This document shows positions 24,960 to 33,096 of a DNA stretch of 39,670 nt, piece by piece. Every line of letters starts with the position of its first letter. Positions within the stretch are counted from its first letter, which is position 1. Below the pieces are notes generated by a model. That model searched no databases, was not told the DNA's origin, and saw only the letters and a list, made by a program, of their open reading frames with translations. This DNA is from Bryobacteraceae bacterium (GTDB taxonomy: Bacteria > Acidobacteriota > Terriglobia > Bryobacterales > Bryobacteraceae): contig JAHDVK010000037.1 of assembly GCA_023384675.1 (NCBI GenBank), positions 1 to 39,670 of the forward strand, in the 5' to 3' direction. The translations under genes and the position numbers were made by a program.

Positions 24960-25997
24960 ATGCGCACCGTTCCCCTTGTCGCCCCACGCCGGCTTGAGCT
25001 TGTCGAACAGAAGATGCCCGATGGGCCTGGGCCGGGCGAGGTCCTCGTCAAATTGAAGGCCGTGGGCCTGTGCGGTTCCGACCTTCATTGGTGGAATGAA
25101 GGCAACATTCACGGCACTCCGGCCGCTTATCCGCAGATTCTGGGCCATGAACCGGTGGGCGAAGTGGTGGAAGTGGGGCCGCGGGTGCATGGAGTAGAGG
25201 TGGGCGACCGCGTGTCGGTCGAGCCATCGCTCACGTGCGGGCATTGCGAATTCTGCCTGACGGGGCGGCACAATCTGTGCCTGACGTCGCGGTTCATGGG
25301 TGGCCCGCAGGCGGCGGGCTTCCTGCAGGATTATCGCGTGGCGCCCGCGCATAATTGCGATCCGATCCCGGCTTCGCTCACCTGGCACGAGGCCACGCTG
25401 ATGGAGCCGGTGGCGGTGTGGGTCCACATCTACGAACTCGCGCCGGTGAAGATGGAGCAGACGGTGGCGGTGCTGGGCTGCGGCTCAATCGGCCTATTGG
25501 GGATTGCGATGGCGAAGGCGGCGGGCGCGCAGCTGATTCTGGCGTGCGACCTGGCGCCGCACAGGCTCGAATTAGCGCGAAAAATGGGCGCAAATGTGGC
25601 TTTGGAGGCGGGAAAAGGGGACTTTTTCGATGCAGTGATGCAGGCGACGGGCGGTGCGGGGGTGGATGTCGCGTATGACGCCGCGGGCGCGCCTGAGACC
25701 ATCGATCTCGGTATCCGCTGCACGAAGTCCGGGGGCAAGTTTGTGCTGGTGGGCATTCCGGAGCCGCTCAATTTTGAAGTGGACCTACACACGGCGATGT
25801 CCAAGGAATTGCACCTGCAGATGATCAAGCGCTCGAACCACAAGGGGCGCGCGGCGGGTGCGCTGCTCGAGTCCGGGCAGATTCCATCGGCGATCATCAC
25901 GCACCTGCAGCCGCTGAGCGCCGCGCAGGAGGGGTTCGAGATCCTGCACCAGCGGGCCGATGGCGTAGGAAAGCTGATCTTTGATATGGAACTGTAG
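24960..25997 (+). CDS. Zinc-dependent medium-chain alcohol/polyol dehydrogenase
   Basis: 345 residues from ATG 24960. Catalytic-zinc ligands C38 and H63-E64 (GLCGSD; LGHEP) with E149 are present, and so is the structural zinc set C93, C96, C99, C107 (TCGHCEFCLTGRHNLC). The Rossmann motif is LGCGSIG (172-178). The pattern is closest to sorbitol/threonine dehydrogenase-type members oxidising sugar alcohols or sugars with NAD(P). Only 3 bp separate it from the rhamnulokinase gene, so it probably serves the same pathway, for instance oxidation of a deoxysugar or polyol. GTG 24942 is an unlikely longer start. Confidence 0.88.
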   Translation: MRTVPLVAPRRLELVEQKMPDGPGPGEVLVKLKAVGLCGSDLHWWNEGNIHGTPAAYPQILGHEPVGEVVEVGPRVHGVEVGDRVSVEPSLTCGHCEFCLTGRHNLCLTSRFMGGPQAAGFLQDYRVAPAHNCDPIPASLTWHEATLMEPVAVWVHIYELAPVKMEQTVAVLGCGSIGLLGIAMAKAAGAQLILACDLAPHRLELARKMGANVALEAGKGDFFDAVMQATGGAGVDVAYDAAGAPETIDLGIRCTKSGGKFVLVGIPEPLNFEVDLHTAMSKELHLQMIKRSNHKGRAAGALLESGQIPSAIITHLQPLSAAQEGFEILHQRADGVGKLIFDMEL

Positions 25998-26000
25998 GAT

Positions 26001-27491
26001 ATGAGTCATTTCCTCGCGGTGGATTTGGGCGCCGAAAGCGGGCGCGCGATGCTGGGCCGGCTGGAGCAGAACCGGCTCGAACTCGAGGAGCTGCACCGTT
26101 TTCCCAATCAGCCCGTGCGGCTGCCCGACGGTCTGTACTGGGATGCGCTGCGGCTGTTCCACGAGATCCGAGAGGGGCTGCGCGTGGCGGGCCGCGAGCG
26201 GAAACTGCATCTCGACGGGATCGGCGTGGACACGTGGGGCGTGGATTTCGGCATCGTGGACGCGGGCGGGCGCCTGGTGGACGCGCCACGGCATTACCGG
26301 GACGCGCGCAACAACGGCATGCTGGAACGGACCTTCGAGGCGGCGCCGCGCGAACGCATCTTCGAACTCACCGGCCTGCAGTTCATGCAATTCAATTCGC
26401 TGTATCAACTGTACGCTGCGAAACTCGAGGGCACGGCGGGGCTGCGCACCGAAGGCGCGCAACTGCTGTTCATGCCGGATCTGCTGAACTACTGGCTGTC
26501 GGGCGCGCGCAAGAACGAGTTGACGATCGCGAGCACTTCGCAGTTCTATAATCCCGCGACGAAACAATGGGCGTTTGAATTGTTTGAAACGCTGGGGCTG
26601 CCCGCTGGTTTATTAGGCGAAATCGTGCAGCCGGGCGCGAAGCTGGGTACGCTGCTGGACGAGGTTGCCGATACCAGCGGGCTGGATGGCGTGCCGGTGT
26701 TCGCCACGGCGGGCCACGACACGGCGGCGGCGGTGGCTGCGGCCCCGGCCACAGGGGAGCGTCCGTGGTGCTACATCAGTTCGGGGACGTGGTCGTTGAT
26801 GGGGCTCGAGCTGGCGGAGCCGTTGATTCACCGCGGCGTGCTCAAGGCGAATTTCACCAACGAGGCGGGCGCGGCGGGGCGCATCCGTTTCCTCAAAAAC
26901 ATCGCCGGGCTTTGGCTGGTGCAGGAGTGCCGGCGCGCGTGGATGCTGGAGACCCGCGAGTACAGCTATGCGCAGTTGACCGGCATGGCGGCGCAGGCGC
27001 CGGCTTTTCAAGCGGTGCTGGACCCGGACGCTTTCCTGGAACCGGGGCACATGCCGGAGCGCATCGCGGACTACTGCCGCCGCACAGGGCAGACCGCGCC
27101 GGAGCAACCGGGCACGATGGTCCGCGTCATCCTGGAAAGCCTCGCGCTGCGCTACCGGCAGGTGCTGGAGTTGCTCGACGAACTGGGCGGGCAGCGCGTG
27201 GAGGTGATCCACATCATGGGCGGCGGCTCGAAGAACACGCTGCTGAATCAATTCGTGGCGGACGCCACCGGGCGGACGGTGATCGCCGGGCCGACCGAAG
27301 CGACGGCGGCGGGCAATGTGCTGGTGCAGGCGATGGGCGCGGGCGCTGTCCGGGACCTGGAGGAGGCGCGGGCGGTGGTGCGGGCGTCGTTCCCGCTGGA
27401 GACATTCGAGCCCGGCAAGCGCGAGGGATGGGACGCGGCGTACGAGCGGTACCTGGCTACCGCTGCACGCGGCCGGAGCCGCCTTCCTTAA
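26001..27491 (+). CDS. rhaB: L-rhamnulokinase (FGGY family)
   Basis: Phosphorylates L-rhamnulose to rhamnulose-1-phosphate with ATP. 496 residues, the usual length. N-terminal phosphate-binding [10 protein letters not shown] (6-15), VDTWGVDFG (76-84) and the catalytic base D240 in ATAGHDTA are visible; the C-terminal half has [19 protein letters not shown] and an FGGY-type [10 protein letters not shown]. The DTWGVDFG stretch favours rhamnulokinase over other FGGY kinases; L-fuculokinase is the alternative. No rhaA or rhaD is in the window. The last 35 bp overlap the convergent KDG kinase gene. Confidence 0.88.
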   Translation: MSHFLAVDLGAESGRAMLGRLEQNRLELEELHRFPNQPVRLPDGLYWDALRLFHEIREGLRVAGRERKLHLDGIGVDTWGVDFGIVDAGGRLVDAPRHYRDARNNGMLERTFEAAPRERIFELTGLQFMQFNSLYQLYAAKLEGTAGLRTEGAQLLFMPDLLNYWLSGARKNELTIASTSQFYNPATKQWAFELFETLGLPAGLLGEIVQPGAKLGTLLDEVADTSGLDGVPVFATAGHDTAAAVAAAPATGERPWCYISSGTWSLMGLELAEPLIHRGVLKANFTNEAGAAGRIRFLKNIAGLWLVQECRRAWMLETREYSYAQLTGMAAQAPAFQAVLDPDAFLEPGHMPERIADYCRRTGQTAPEQPGTMVRVILESLALRYRQVLELLDELGGQRVEVIHIMGGGSKNTLLNQFVADATGRTVIAGPTEATAAGNVLVQAMGAGAVRDLEEARAVVRASFPLETFEPGKREGWDAAYERYLATAARGRSRLP

Positions 27492-28494
27492 GCAGCGACT
27501 CCACTTCCGCCCGCGTAAAGCGGTTGAAATCCCCGGGGATCGAATGTTTCAGGCAGCTTGCGGCCACCGCGAATTCCAGCGCTTCCTGATGCGTGGGCAG
27601 GTTCAGGAGGCCGAAGATCAGGCCGCCCGCGAAGGCGTCGCCGCCGCCGACACGGTCCACGATGTGGGTAATCTCATAGTGGCGCGAGAGCAGAAACTCC
27701 TTGCGGTTGTGCAGGCATGCCGACCAGCCGTTGTGCGAAGCGGAACGCGATTCGCGCAAGGTGATCGCGATTAGCCGCAGGTTCGGATATTCGTCCAGCA
27801 CCTTCGCCGCGAGGCGTTCGTACTTGGCCCGGTCGAGTTCGCCCGAGTGCACATCCACGTCCGCCTGGATCCCGAGGGCCTTCTGGCAATCCTCCTCGTT
27901 CGCGATCGCGAAATCGACGAAAGTTGTCAATTCGCGCATCACTTCGGGCGCAGTTTTGCCATATTTCCAGAGGTTTTTGCGAAAATTCAGGTCGCAGGAA
28001 ACCGGCACGCCCAATTCGCGCGCCGTGCGCGCGGCTTCGAGCGCGAGGTCCGCCGCCGATTGAGACAGCGCGGGCGTGATTCCGGTGACGTGGAACATGG
28101 CCGCGCCCGAGAGAATCGCCTTCCAGTCGAGGTCGCCAGGTTTCGCCAGCGCGATCGCCGAGTGGTCGCGGTCGTAAACGACCTTCGACGGGCGCTGGTT
28201 CGCGCCGGGTTCCACGAAATAGATGCCGAACCGGCCCTTCTGCCGCTTCACGATGGAGACATCCACGCCCACGGCGCGCATCTGGCCGAGGAACGCGTCC
28301 GCGATGGGGTTGCTGGGCGGCAGCACGGTGACATAGCGGGCGGCCTGCCCGTAATTCGCCACGGAAACAGCGACATTGGCCTCGCCGCCGCCGAAGGTCG
28401 CCACCAGCGAGGGGGACATCAGGAACCGCTCGAAGCCCGGAGGCGCGAGCCGCAGCATAATTTCGCCGAAAGTAACAACAGGTTGTGAAGACAT
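27457..28494 (-). CDS. kdgK: 2-keto-3-deoxygluconate kinase (PfkB family)
   Basis: Converts 2-keto-3-deoxygluconate (KDG) to KDPG for cleavage to pyruvate and glyceraldehyde-3-phosphate. 345 residues. PfkB signature 1 is [16 protein letters not shown] (34-49), and signature 2 is [12 protein letters not shown] (280-291) with catalytic base D286. [14 protein letters not shown] at the N-terminus is typical of KDG kinases. It starts 8 bp after the upstream RidA-like gene stops, so it is likely co-transcribed. The 3' end overlaps rhaB by 35 bp tail to tail. Together with the alginate-lyase-family gene at 30620 it points to uronate catabolism. Confidence 0.88.
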   Translation of the reverse strand: MSSQPVVTFGEIMLRLAPPGFERFLMSPSLVATFGGGEANVAVSVANYGQAARYVTVLPPSNPIADAFLGQMRAVGVDVSIVKRQKGRFGIYFVEPGANQRPSKVVYDRDHSAIALAKPGDLDWKAILSGAAMFHVTGITPALSQSAADLALEAARTARELGVPVSCDLNFRKNLWKYGKTAPEVMRELTTFVDFAIANEEDCQKALGIQADVDVHSGELDRAKYERLAAKVLDEYPNLRLIAITLRESRSASHNGWSACLHNRKEFLLSRHYEITHIVDRVGGGDAFAGGLIFGLLNLPTHQEALEFAVAASCLKHSIPGDFNRFTRAEVESLLKEGGSGRVQR

Positions 28495-28502
28495 AATTTG
28501 AT

Positions 28503-29642
28503 CTATGGAACAGACGAAGGCAGCGCGACCGCTTCGAGCGCGAACGCGCCGTCCATCGAGGGCAAGCCCTCGAAAAGCACCAGTGTGGAGGCCGGCGGCC
28601 GCGCCGGATCCAGGAAATCAAACCGGACCCGCCGCACCAATTCCGCGAGTTGGTTGGAAAGCGGGTAAGTATTCATGAAAATCGTATTTGCCAGCGACGA
28701 ATTCGCTGAATGAAGCGTTTTGTCCAGCCGTTCGAACGCCAGCTGCGCGTCCGCCTCGGTATAGCGAAATGCGAGTTGCGATCCCGCCAGGACAACCGAG
28801 GGCGCGCCCACTAGAGCCGCCTGCGAATAGTCTTTCGACCGCGGCAATCCCTCGGGATTCAGCAGGACCACATCCTGGGCTGGCTTTGCCGCCAGGCGCG
28901 CGATCCCTTCGCACTCCACCAGCGTCTGCAGCGGGGAGCGCTGGGTTTGAACGAGCAGCGGCTGGATCCGCGGAAACTGCCGGGCAATGGCCGCCCGCAC
29001 CTCGTTCGCATCAGCGAGGGAAGAGAGGAAACACGACACCCGGAGCATCGCCGCCGGATCCACGCCGGCCGCTTTCGCCGCCGCGGCCAGATTCGCCGCC
29101 GACTCCGCGGCCAGAGGCGCCACCCGCACTTGCAACGGTCCGTCGCGCGTCACCAGTTGCCCGGACAGCAGCGCCAGCCCAGCCGGATTAACCGGCTTTC
29201 GTTCGATCAGCGTGGCTTCCATCTGCACCTGTGCGCCGTCCATCGGCAAGGAACCGGCCTGGATGACGCTGAGCACTGGCAGGGCCTTGCGGCGTCGCGT
29301 AAACACTTCGCTAACGATCGCCTGCACGCGCCGCATGTCACCCGTCCCCGCGACGAAGGCTCGGATCTTCACGACCTCGTTGCGGCGCGCGCGCCGCAGA
29401 AGTTGATTCAACCCGTCGCGCACCTGCTGCGACAGCAATCCCTTGGCGGAGACCGGAACGGTATAGAACGAAAGCCGGTCCACCGGTACAGTCAGCACGG
29501 CTGGCGGGTCGGGATAGATTTCCAGCGTCTGCGTGAAATCCTCGTCGGATTTCTTCTTGCGGCGCTGCGCCTCGGCGGGGAATGCCGCAACGAACACAAA
29601 CACGATGAGTGTCAGCAGAACCGTGATGCGGCGGTGATCCAT
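28503..29642 (-). CDS. Exported protein with three tandem RidA-like domains
   Basis: 379 residues from ATG 29642, beginning with a signal peptide ([21 protein letters not shown], 6-26) and a basic RRKKK. Three RidA/YjgF-like units follow at about 53-145, 155-250 and 270-375. The third is clearest: [39 protein letters not shown] and EAVAL. RidA deaminases use an arginine before the Ser-Thr/Cys step; here the matching residue is A351 in unit 3, and no Arg is found there in units 1 and 2 (L124; Q region near 232). A cytoplasmic enamine deaminase role is therefore unlikely. ATG 29669 is a less likely start. Lies 8 bp upstream of kdgK. Confidence 0.75.
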   Translation of the reverse strand: MDHRRITVLLTLIVFVFVAAFPAEAQRRKKKSDEDFTQTLEIYPDPPAVLTVPVDRLSFYTVPVSAKGLLSQQVRDGLNQLLRRARRNEVVKIRAFVAGTGDMRRVQAIVSEVFTRRRKALPVLSVIQAGSLPMDGAQVQMEATLIERKPVNPAGLALLSGQLVTRDGPLQVRVAPLAAESAANLAAAAKAAGVDPAAMLRVSCFLSSLADANEVRAAIARQFPRIQPLLVQTQRSPLQTLVECEGIARLAAKPAQDVVLLNPEGLPRSKDYSQAALVGAPSVVLAGSQLAFRYTEADAQLAFERLDKTLHSANSSLANTIFMNTYPLSNQLAELVRRVRFDFLDPARPPASTLVLFEGLPSMDGAFALEAVALPSSVP

Positions 29643-29654
29643 GGCCTCGCTGCT

Positions 29655-29663
29655 ATCGTAGCA
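29655..29663 (-). promoter_or_regulatory. Extended -10 of the RidA-like gene
   Basis: Minus strand TGCTACGAT, then 12 nt to ATG 29642. Predicted leader is about 6 nt, too short for a normal Shine-Dalgarno. It probably drives both the RidA-like gene and kdgK. Confidence 0.5.
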
Positions 29664-29799
29664 AAGCAAGCGCGACGGCTCCGGCGATCAGGCGCGCTGA
29701 CAGATTCACCTCTTTCACAGGGGAATAACGCCGCGCTGCAAGTACGGGCAGCGGCGGCGCACCCCAGGCTTTGCGCTGCCTTGCGATGCCGCGGTGATG

Positions 29800-30363
29800 C
29801 TATGCGCCGGGCCAGAGCCAGCCGAAGGCGCCGCCGGTCAGCAAACCGTAGACCAGCCCGTCCACCGTGGTCTTGATGGTAGTGGACCACTTGCGCTTGT
29901 ACCAGATGGACATTGGCCACGCTCCGAGCGCATAACCGATGAAGGCCGTCACGCCGGCGAAGCGGAACGCCGCCAGATAATCCGCGCCCGGCGGCAGCGC
30001 GCGCCCCGCCACGTAAGCCGCGAAGACGCCCACCACCAAAGAGAACAGGAACCACTGCGCCAGGCTGGCGCCCATCGTCATGGGGCCGTTCGGCATCACG
30101 GTAAGCACCATCACGGGGCCTTCCTCGAGTTTCTTCTTGAATTCCGGCGTGTCCATGTCCTTCATGCTCATCGCGCGGGGCACCATGTAATCGCCCGGCG
30201 GGATGGCCATCGGCGCCAGTGCCGCGCGCGCTTCGGCCTCCTTCGGCAGCGGGACGTAATCGCCCGCGTGCCAGGGCAGCAGCATGTGGATGATCGAACT
30301 CGCCACGAAGACCAGCACCGCCGACACCACGATTGGCATCCAGAGCGCACTCAGTTCCGTCAT
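29800..30363 (-). CDS. Small integral membrane protein, unknown function
   Basis: 187 residues. About four hydrophobic helices: 9-29 ([21 protein letters not shown]), about 100-120, 128-150 and 165-185. The loop after the first helix is long, Met/Pro-rich and probably outside the membrane on one face ([20 protein letters not shown]). A good Shine-Dalgarno, GGAGGTG, sits 6 nt before ATG 30363. I have seen similar proteins in environmental genomes but do not know a function. The 157 bp between it and the next gene downstream carry that gene's promoter; nothing else is seen there. Confidence 0.7.
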   Translation of the reverse strand: MTELSALWMPIVVSAVLVFVASSIIHMLLPWHAGDYVPLPKEAEARAALAPMAIPPGDYMVPRAMSMKDMDTPEFKKKLEEGPVMVLTVMPNGPMTMGASLAQWFLFSLVVGVFAAYVAGRALPPGADYLAAFRFAGVTAFIGYALGAWPMSIWYKRKWSTTIKTTVDGLVYGLLTGGAFGWLWPGA

Positions 30364-30395
30364 ACAAACACCTCCAGTGAATTCCCAGCTTTCCT

Positions 30396-30425
30396 ATTGA
30401 GGGGCGGAGCGGCCCGTGCTGTCAA
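30396..30425 (-). promoter_or_regulatory. Promoter of the small membrane protein gene
   Basis: A perfect -35, TTGACA (30425-30420), 18 bp, CTCAAT (30401-30396) on the minus strand. Predicted leader is about 26 nt, including the GGAGGTG ribosome site. The -10 is weak. Confidence 0.45.
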
Positions 30426-30462
30426 GTAAAATCGGCCAGAGGCTTGCTAACCGCGCCAAAGT

Positions 30463-30571
30463 AGGGCGGGCTCATCTGAGACCCCATTGATTATCAACGA
30501 GTTACGGCGGCTGGACTGAAGTCCCGCGCCGGCTGAAGCCCGCCCTGCCGGGTAGAGAGCGGCGGCGGGCT
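30463..30571. repeat. GC-rich inverted repeats with alternative pairings
   Basis: AGGGCGGGCT (30463-30472) is a perfect inverted match to AGCCCGCCCT (30537-30546), and AGCCCGCC (30537-30544) also pairs with GGCGGGCT (30564-30571). The 256 bp from 30364 to 30619 hold no gene. This could be a degraded interspersed palindromic element or a termination region after the lyase gene, though no T-run follows. Nothing else is recognised in this gap. Confidence 0.4.
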
Positions 30572-30619
30572 GGCGAAACGGGCTCACCGTTTGTGCGCTC
30601 TGTGCGTCTTCGGCTGGGC

Positions 30620-31723
30620 CTATGCGCCCGGTGGCAGCAGCGCTTCCAGCAGCAGGCCCCAAGCGTTGCGCGGCGCGCCCCAGCGGCGCTGGAGCGCCAG
30701 CCATTCGCCGCGCCCGTCCAGGTCCAGACCAGCCAGGCCCACCGCATAGCCGCGGCCGTCGCGAACCGGCGTGATCTGCGGCTTGGTCCATTTCGAGGGC
30801 GTTTCAAGGAATGGCGCGAGGTATTCGAGGGTGCGCGTCATGCCGGCGCCTTCGGGAGTCCGATAATTCCAAAGATCCACGCCTGCGCGCTTCGCCATCC
30901 GGCAGATCAGCGCGAATCCATCGAGGTTCATCGCGGAATAGCTGAGCGAGCGCGTGCGCGCTTCCTCCAACGGCTGGCTGCCATCGGCGCGGAACTGGTG
31001 CGGGACCAGGTAGTCGCGGAACAGCGCCCAGCATTGTTCCACGGCCGCGGGGATGTCCGCGTAGAGGCCATAGGCGGCCACTTGCGCCACCCACCAAGTC
31101 GAATGGTTGTTGCCGTTGTAGAGTTCATCGCGGCCCTTGGTGGACCATCGCATCCACTGCGTGAATTCGCGGAACCAGTCCACGACGGCCGCGTCCACGC
31201 GCTCATCGGGATGGCTTTCGCGCAGCAGCGCGAGGCCCTGCGCCGCCCAGATGAAGCCGCGCGTATCGATCAGGCCGATGCCGCGCCCGGTGGTGCGGCC
31301 GCGAATCGCCTGGCCGAATTCGAGATTCGAATTCATGCGCGTTTCGGGGTCGACGAACCAGACGCGGGCCAGATGCCATGCGCGGCGCGCGGCGGCTTCG
31401 TCCTTGAGTAGAAAAGCGGCGAGCGCGAGCGTCAACACGCATTCGCCAAGCCGGCCCAGATCGTCGTGGTTGCGCGTGAAGCGATCGGGGTTCACCACGC
31501 CGTCGCGGCGGATGTAAGGTCCGCCGGGATTGGCGGGGTCGGGCCACCAGTACGGGCCTTCGGAAAAGTAATCGTGGCGTCCGGCGGGCGTGCCGCCGGC
31601 GGGCCTCGCAAAAGTCACCGAGAACGGGCCGAGGCCGATCGTCTCCGCGCGCGCGGCACGCAATCTCTCGGGCGCCCGCAGGGCTCGCGCCTCGCCGGGA
31701 CTCAACAAAACCAGGCTGGACAT
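30620..31723 (-). CDS. Alginate-lyase-family protein
   Basis: 367 residues from ATG 31723 (GTG 31726 directly before it is the alternative). Matches the Alginate_lyase (PL5-like) alpha/alpha fold: YFSEGPYWWPDPANPGGPY (52-71 region), then NPDRF, and the active-site-like NGNNHSTWW in the centre. In characterised PL5 lyases Asn and His of the NNH motif act in beta-elimination of mannuronate-rich alginate. No signal peptide is visible, so it may act on imported oligosaccharides, or the true start has been lost. Polysaccharide specificity within this broad family is often not alginate. kdgK lies 2 kb away on the same strand. Confidence 0.75.
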   Translation of the reverse strand: MSSLVLLSPGEARALRAPERLRAARAETIGLGPFSVTFARPAGGTPAGRHDYFSEGPYWWPDPANPGGPYIRRDGVVNPDRFTRNHDDLGRLGECVLTLALAAFLLKDEAAARRAWHLARVWFVDPETRMNSNLEFGQAIRGRTTGRGIGLIDTRGFIWAAQGLALLRESHPDERVDAAVVDWFREFTQWMRWSTKGRDELYNGNNHSTWWVAQVAAYGLYADIPAAVEQCWALFRDYLVPHQFRADGSQPLEEARTRSLSYSAMNLDGFALICRMAKRAGVDLWNYRTPEGAGMTRTLEYLAPFLETPSKWTKPQITPVRDGRGYAVGLAGLDLDGRGEWLALQRRWGAPRNAWGLLLEALLPPGA

Positions 31724-31742
31724 CACGTGACGGCTCAGGGAC

Positions 31743-31772
31743 AGCGTACTAAAGGACCTGTGGCCATGTCAC
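31743..31772 (-). promoter_or_regulatory. Candidate promoter of the alginate-lyase-family gene
   Basis: Minus strand GTGACA (31772-31767), 18 bp, TACGCT (31748-31743). The -35 matches 5 of 6; the -10 only 3 of 6. Leader about 13 nt. Confidence 0.35.
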
Positions 31773-31887
31773 CGGTCGCGGCCATTTCCCGCCGCCCATC
31801 CGGGCACCATCTGTGACTGATCTGCGGAGCTTTCGAAGTGCAGCAAGGAAAACCACGTCTTCTGGGTTGATGGCGAGGAACCCTGGA

Positions 31888-31907
31888 TTATGTCATATTA
31901 GACATAA
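31888..31907. promoter_or_regulatory. Toxin-antitoxin operator, perfect inverted repeat
   Basis: TTATGTC-N6-GACATAA, with both 7-bp arms fully complementary, ends 7 nt before the toxin ATG. A possible -35 (TTGATG, 31867-31872) lies 16 bp upstream of TATGTC within the left arm, so the repeat would cover the -10 and start of transcription. The Xre antitoxin encoded downstream is the expected ligand. Confidence 0.65.
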
Positions 31908-31914
31908 GGCGAAA

Positions 31915-32277
31915 ATGCTTCGCTCCCAGGACAAACCGCTTGTTTGGTTGAAAGGTGAGGTAAGAACGCCACCTTTCAGCCAGCCGGTGCGAATCGAAGC
32001 CGGACTCCTGCTGCGCCGGTTGCAGAAGGGTGAGGCTCTCGATTTGCCCCACTCCAGGCCGATGCCATCCATTGGCCCGCAGTGCCACGAATTACGTTTG
32101 AACGATCAGAACCAGAGTTGGCGCATCGTTTATTTTCTTGCCGCCGATGCCGTGGTGATCTTGGATGTTTTTTCCAAGAAGACCACAAGAACGCCAAAGG
32201 ATGTCATCGCCAATTGCAAGCGGCGCCTGGAGGCTTATATCAGAGTGACAACCGTTAGAGGAAGGAAGGGACAATGA
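31915..32277 (+). CDS. RelE-like (phage Gp49-type) toxin
   Basis: 120 residues from ATG 31915, which follows the operator; the frame is open to GTG 31813 but those codons cross the operator. Features of the phage-derived Gp49-like/HigB family: CHELRLNDQNQSWRIVYF in the centre and DVFSKKTTRTPKDVI near the end, with the usual Lys/Arg-rich tail. Members are mRNA-cleaving toxins. The stop overlaps the antitoxin ATG (ATGA 32274-32277). GC content is lower than in flanking genes, which suggests acquisition. Confidence 0.82.
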   Translation: MLRSQDKPLVWLKGEVRTPPFSQPVRIEAGLLLRRLQKGEALDLPHSRPMPSIGPQCHELRLNDQNQSWRIVYFLAADAVVILDVFSKKTTRTPKDVIANCKRRLEAYIRVTTVRGRKGQ

Positions 32278-32606
32278 ACAACTCGAAAAAGGAGCGTCTG
32301 ACGCGCTCCGGCTGGGCCGTAGGCGAAGCCTCTGATTTCCTCGGTCTCAGCGCTGAAGAGGCGCGGTTCGTTGAATTGAAGCTTGCTCTTGCAGCCGGCA
32401 TCCGGAGGCTACGTGAGAAGCGCGGAATGACTCAGGCCGCCTTGGCCGAATTGCTTGGTTCAAGCCAGTCTCGAGTGGCGAAAATGGAGGCGGGATCCAA
32501 CTCAGTCACGTTGGACCTAATTGTGCGTTCGCTCCTCACGATTGGAGCGGATCCGGCCGATATCGCGAAGCTGATTAAAGGGGCGGAGTCGCGGAGAGCC
32601 GCGTAG
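32274..32606 (+). CDS. Xre-family antitoxin
   Basis: 110 residues with a helix-turn-helix in the second half (MTQAALAELLGSSQSRVAKM, 51-70, followed by an SVTLDLIVRSLLTIGA helix). The N-terminal 35 residues, with FLGLSAEEARFVELK, are typical of antitoxins paired with Gp49-type toxins. Translation is coupled to the toxin by ATGA. It should neutralise the toxin and repress from the inverted repeat at 31888. Confidence 0.85.
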   Translation: MNNSKKERLTRSGWAVGEASDFLGLSAEEARFVELKLALAAGIRRLREKRGMTQAALAELLGSSQSRVAKMEAGSNSVTLDLIVRSLLTIGADPADIAKLIKGAESRRAA

Positions 32607-32639
32607 TCTCTGACTGCGGGGCCCGCGCTAGACTCAATC

Positions 32640-33092
32640 ATGCCCACCCTGCCCGAACAGATCGCCGGCGCCTGGCGCGGCACAAACCGCCTTTACTTCG
32701 TCCAACCTACCGCGCAGGAGTTTGTCTCGGAAACCTCCTTGCACGCAGGCGCCGCTCTTGACGGCCGGGCCCTTGAAATCCACTACACCTGGGCCCACGA
32801 AGGCCGGCCGCATCAAGGCCTGCTCGTCGTGGCGATGGACAAAAGCGGCGGCGCCGCGAACGCCACCTGGATGGACACCTTCCATCAGCAGACCCTCATG
32901 CTCTGCGAGCCGGAGCCGGCCGAAGCGGGGATTTCGGTCCGGGGGAGCTTTCCGGCGCCGGAAGGCCCGCCCTGGGGGTGGCGCATCACGCTGCGGCTTT
33001 CGCCGGAAGCGAAACTGCTGTTCGGCATGGACATTATCACCCCCACCGGCGAAGAGGCGCCCGCCGTGCGCGCCGATTACGAACGCGCCTAA
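32640..33092 (+). CDS. DUF1579-like protein
   Basis: 150 residues, cytoplasmic, no signal peptide. A small beta-barrel-like protein: GAWRGTNRLYF start, LEIHYTWAHEGRPHQGLLVVAM and the ATWMDTFHQQTLMLCE stretch, which recall DUF1579 proteins (calycin-like, ligand unknown). CGCTAGACT precedes ATG 32640 by 5 nt, so the transcript may be leaderless. It converges with the downstream permease (4 bp between stops). The family call is by motif resemblance only. Confidence 0.6.
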   Translation: MPTLPEQIAGAWRGTNRLYFVQPTAQEFVSETSLHAGAALDGRALEIHYTWAHEGRPHQGLLVVAMDKSGGAANATWMDTFHQQTLMLCEPEPAEAGISVRGSFPAPEGPPWGWRITLRLSPEAKLLFGMDIITPTGEEAPAVRADYERA

Positions 33093-33096
33093 GGAA

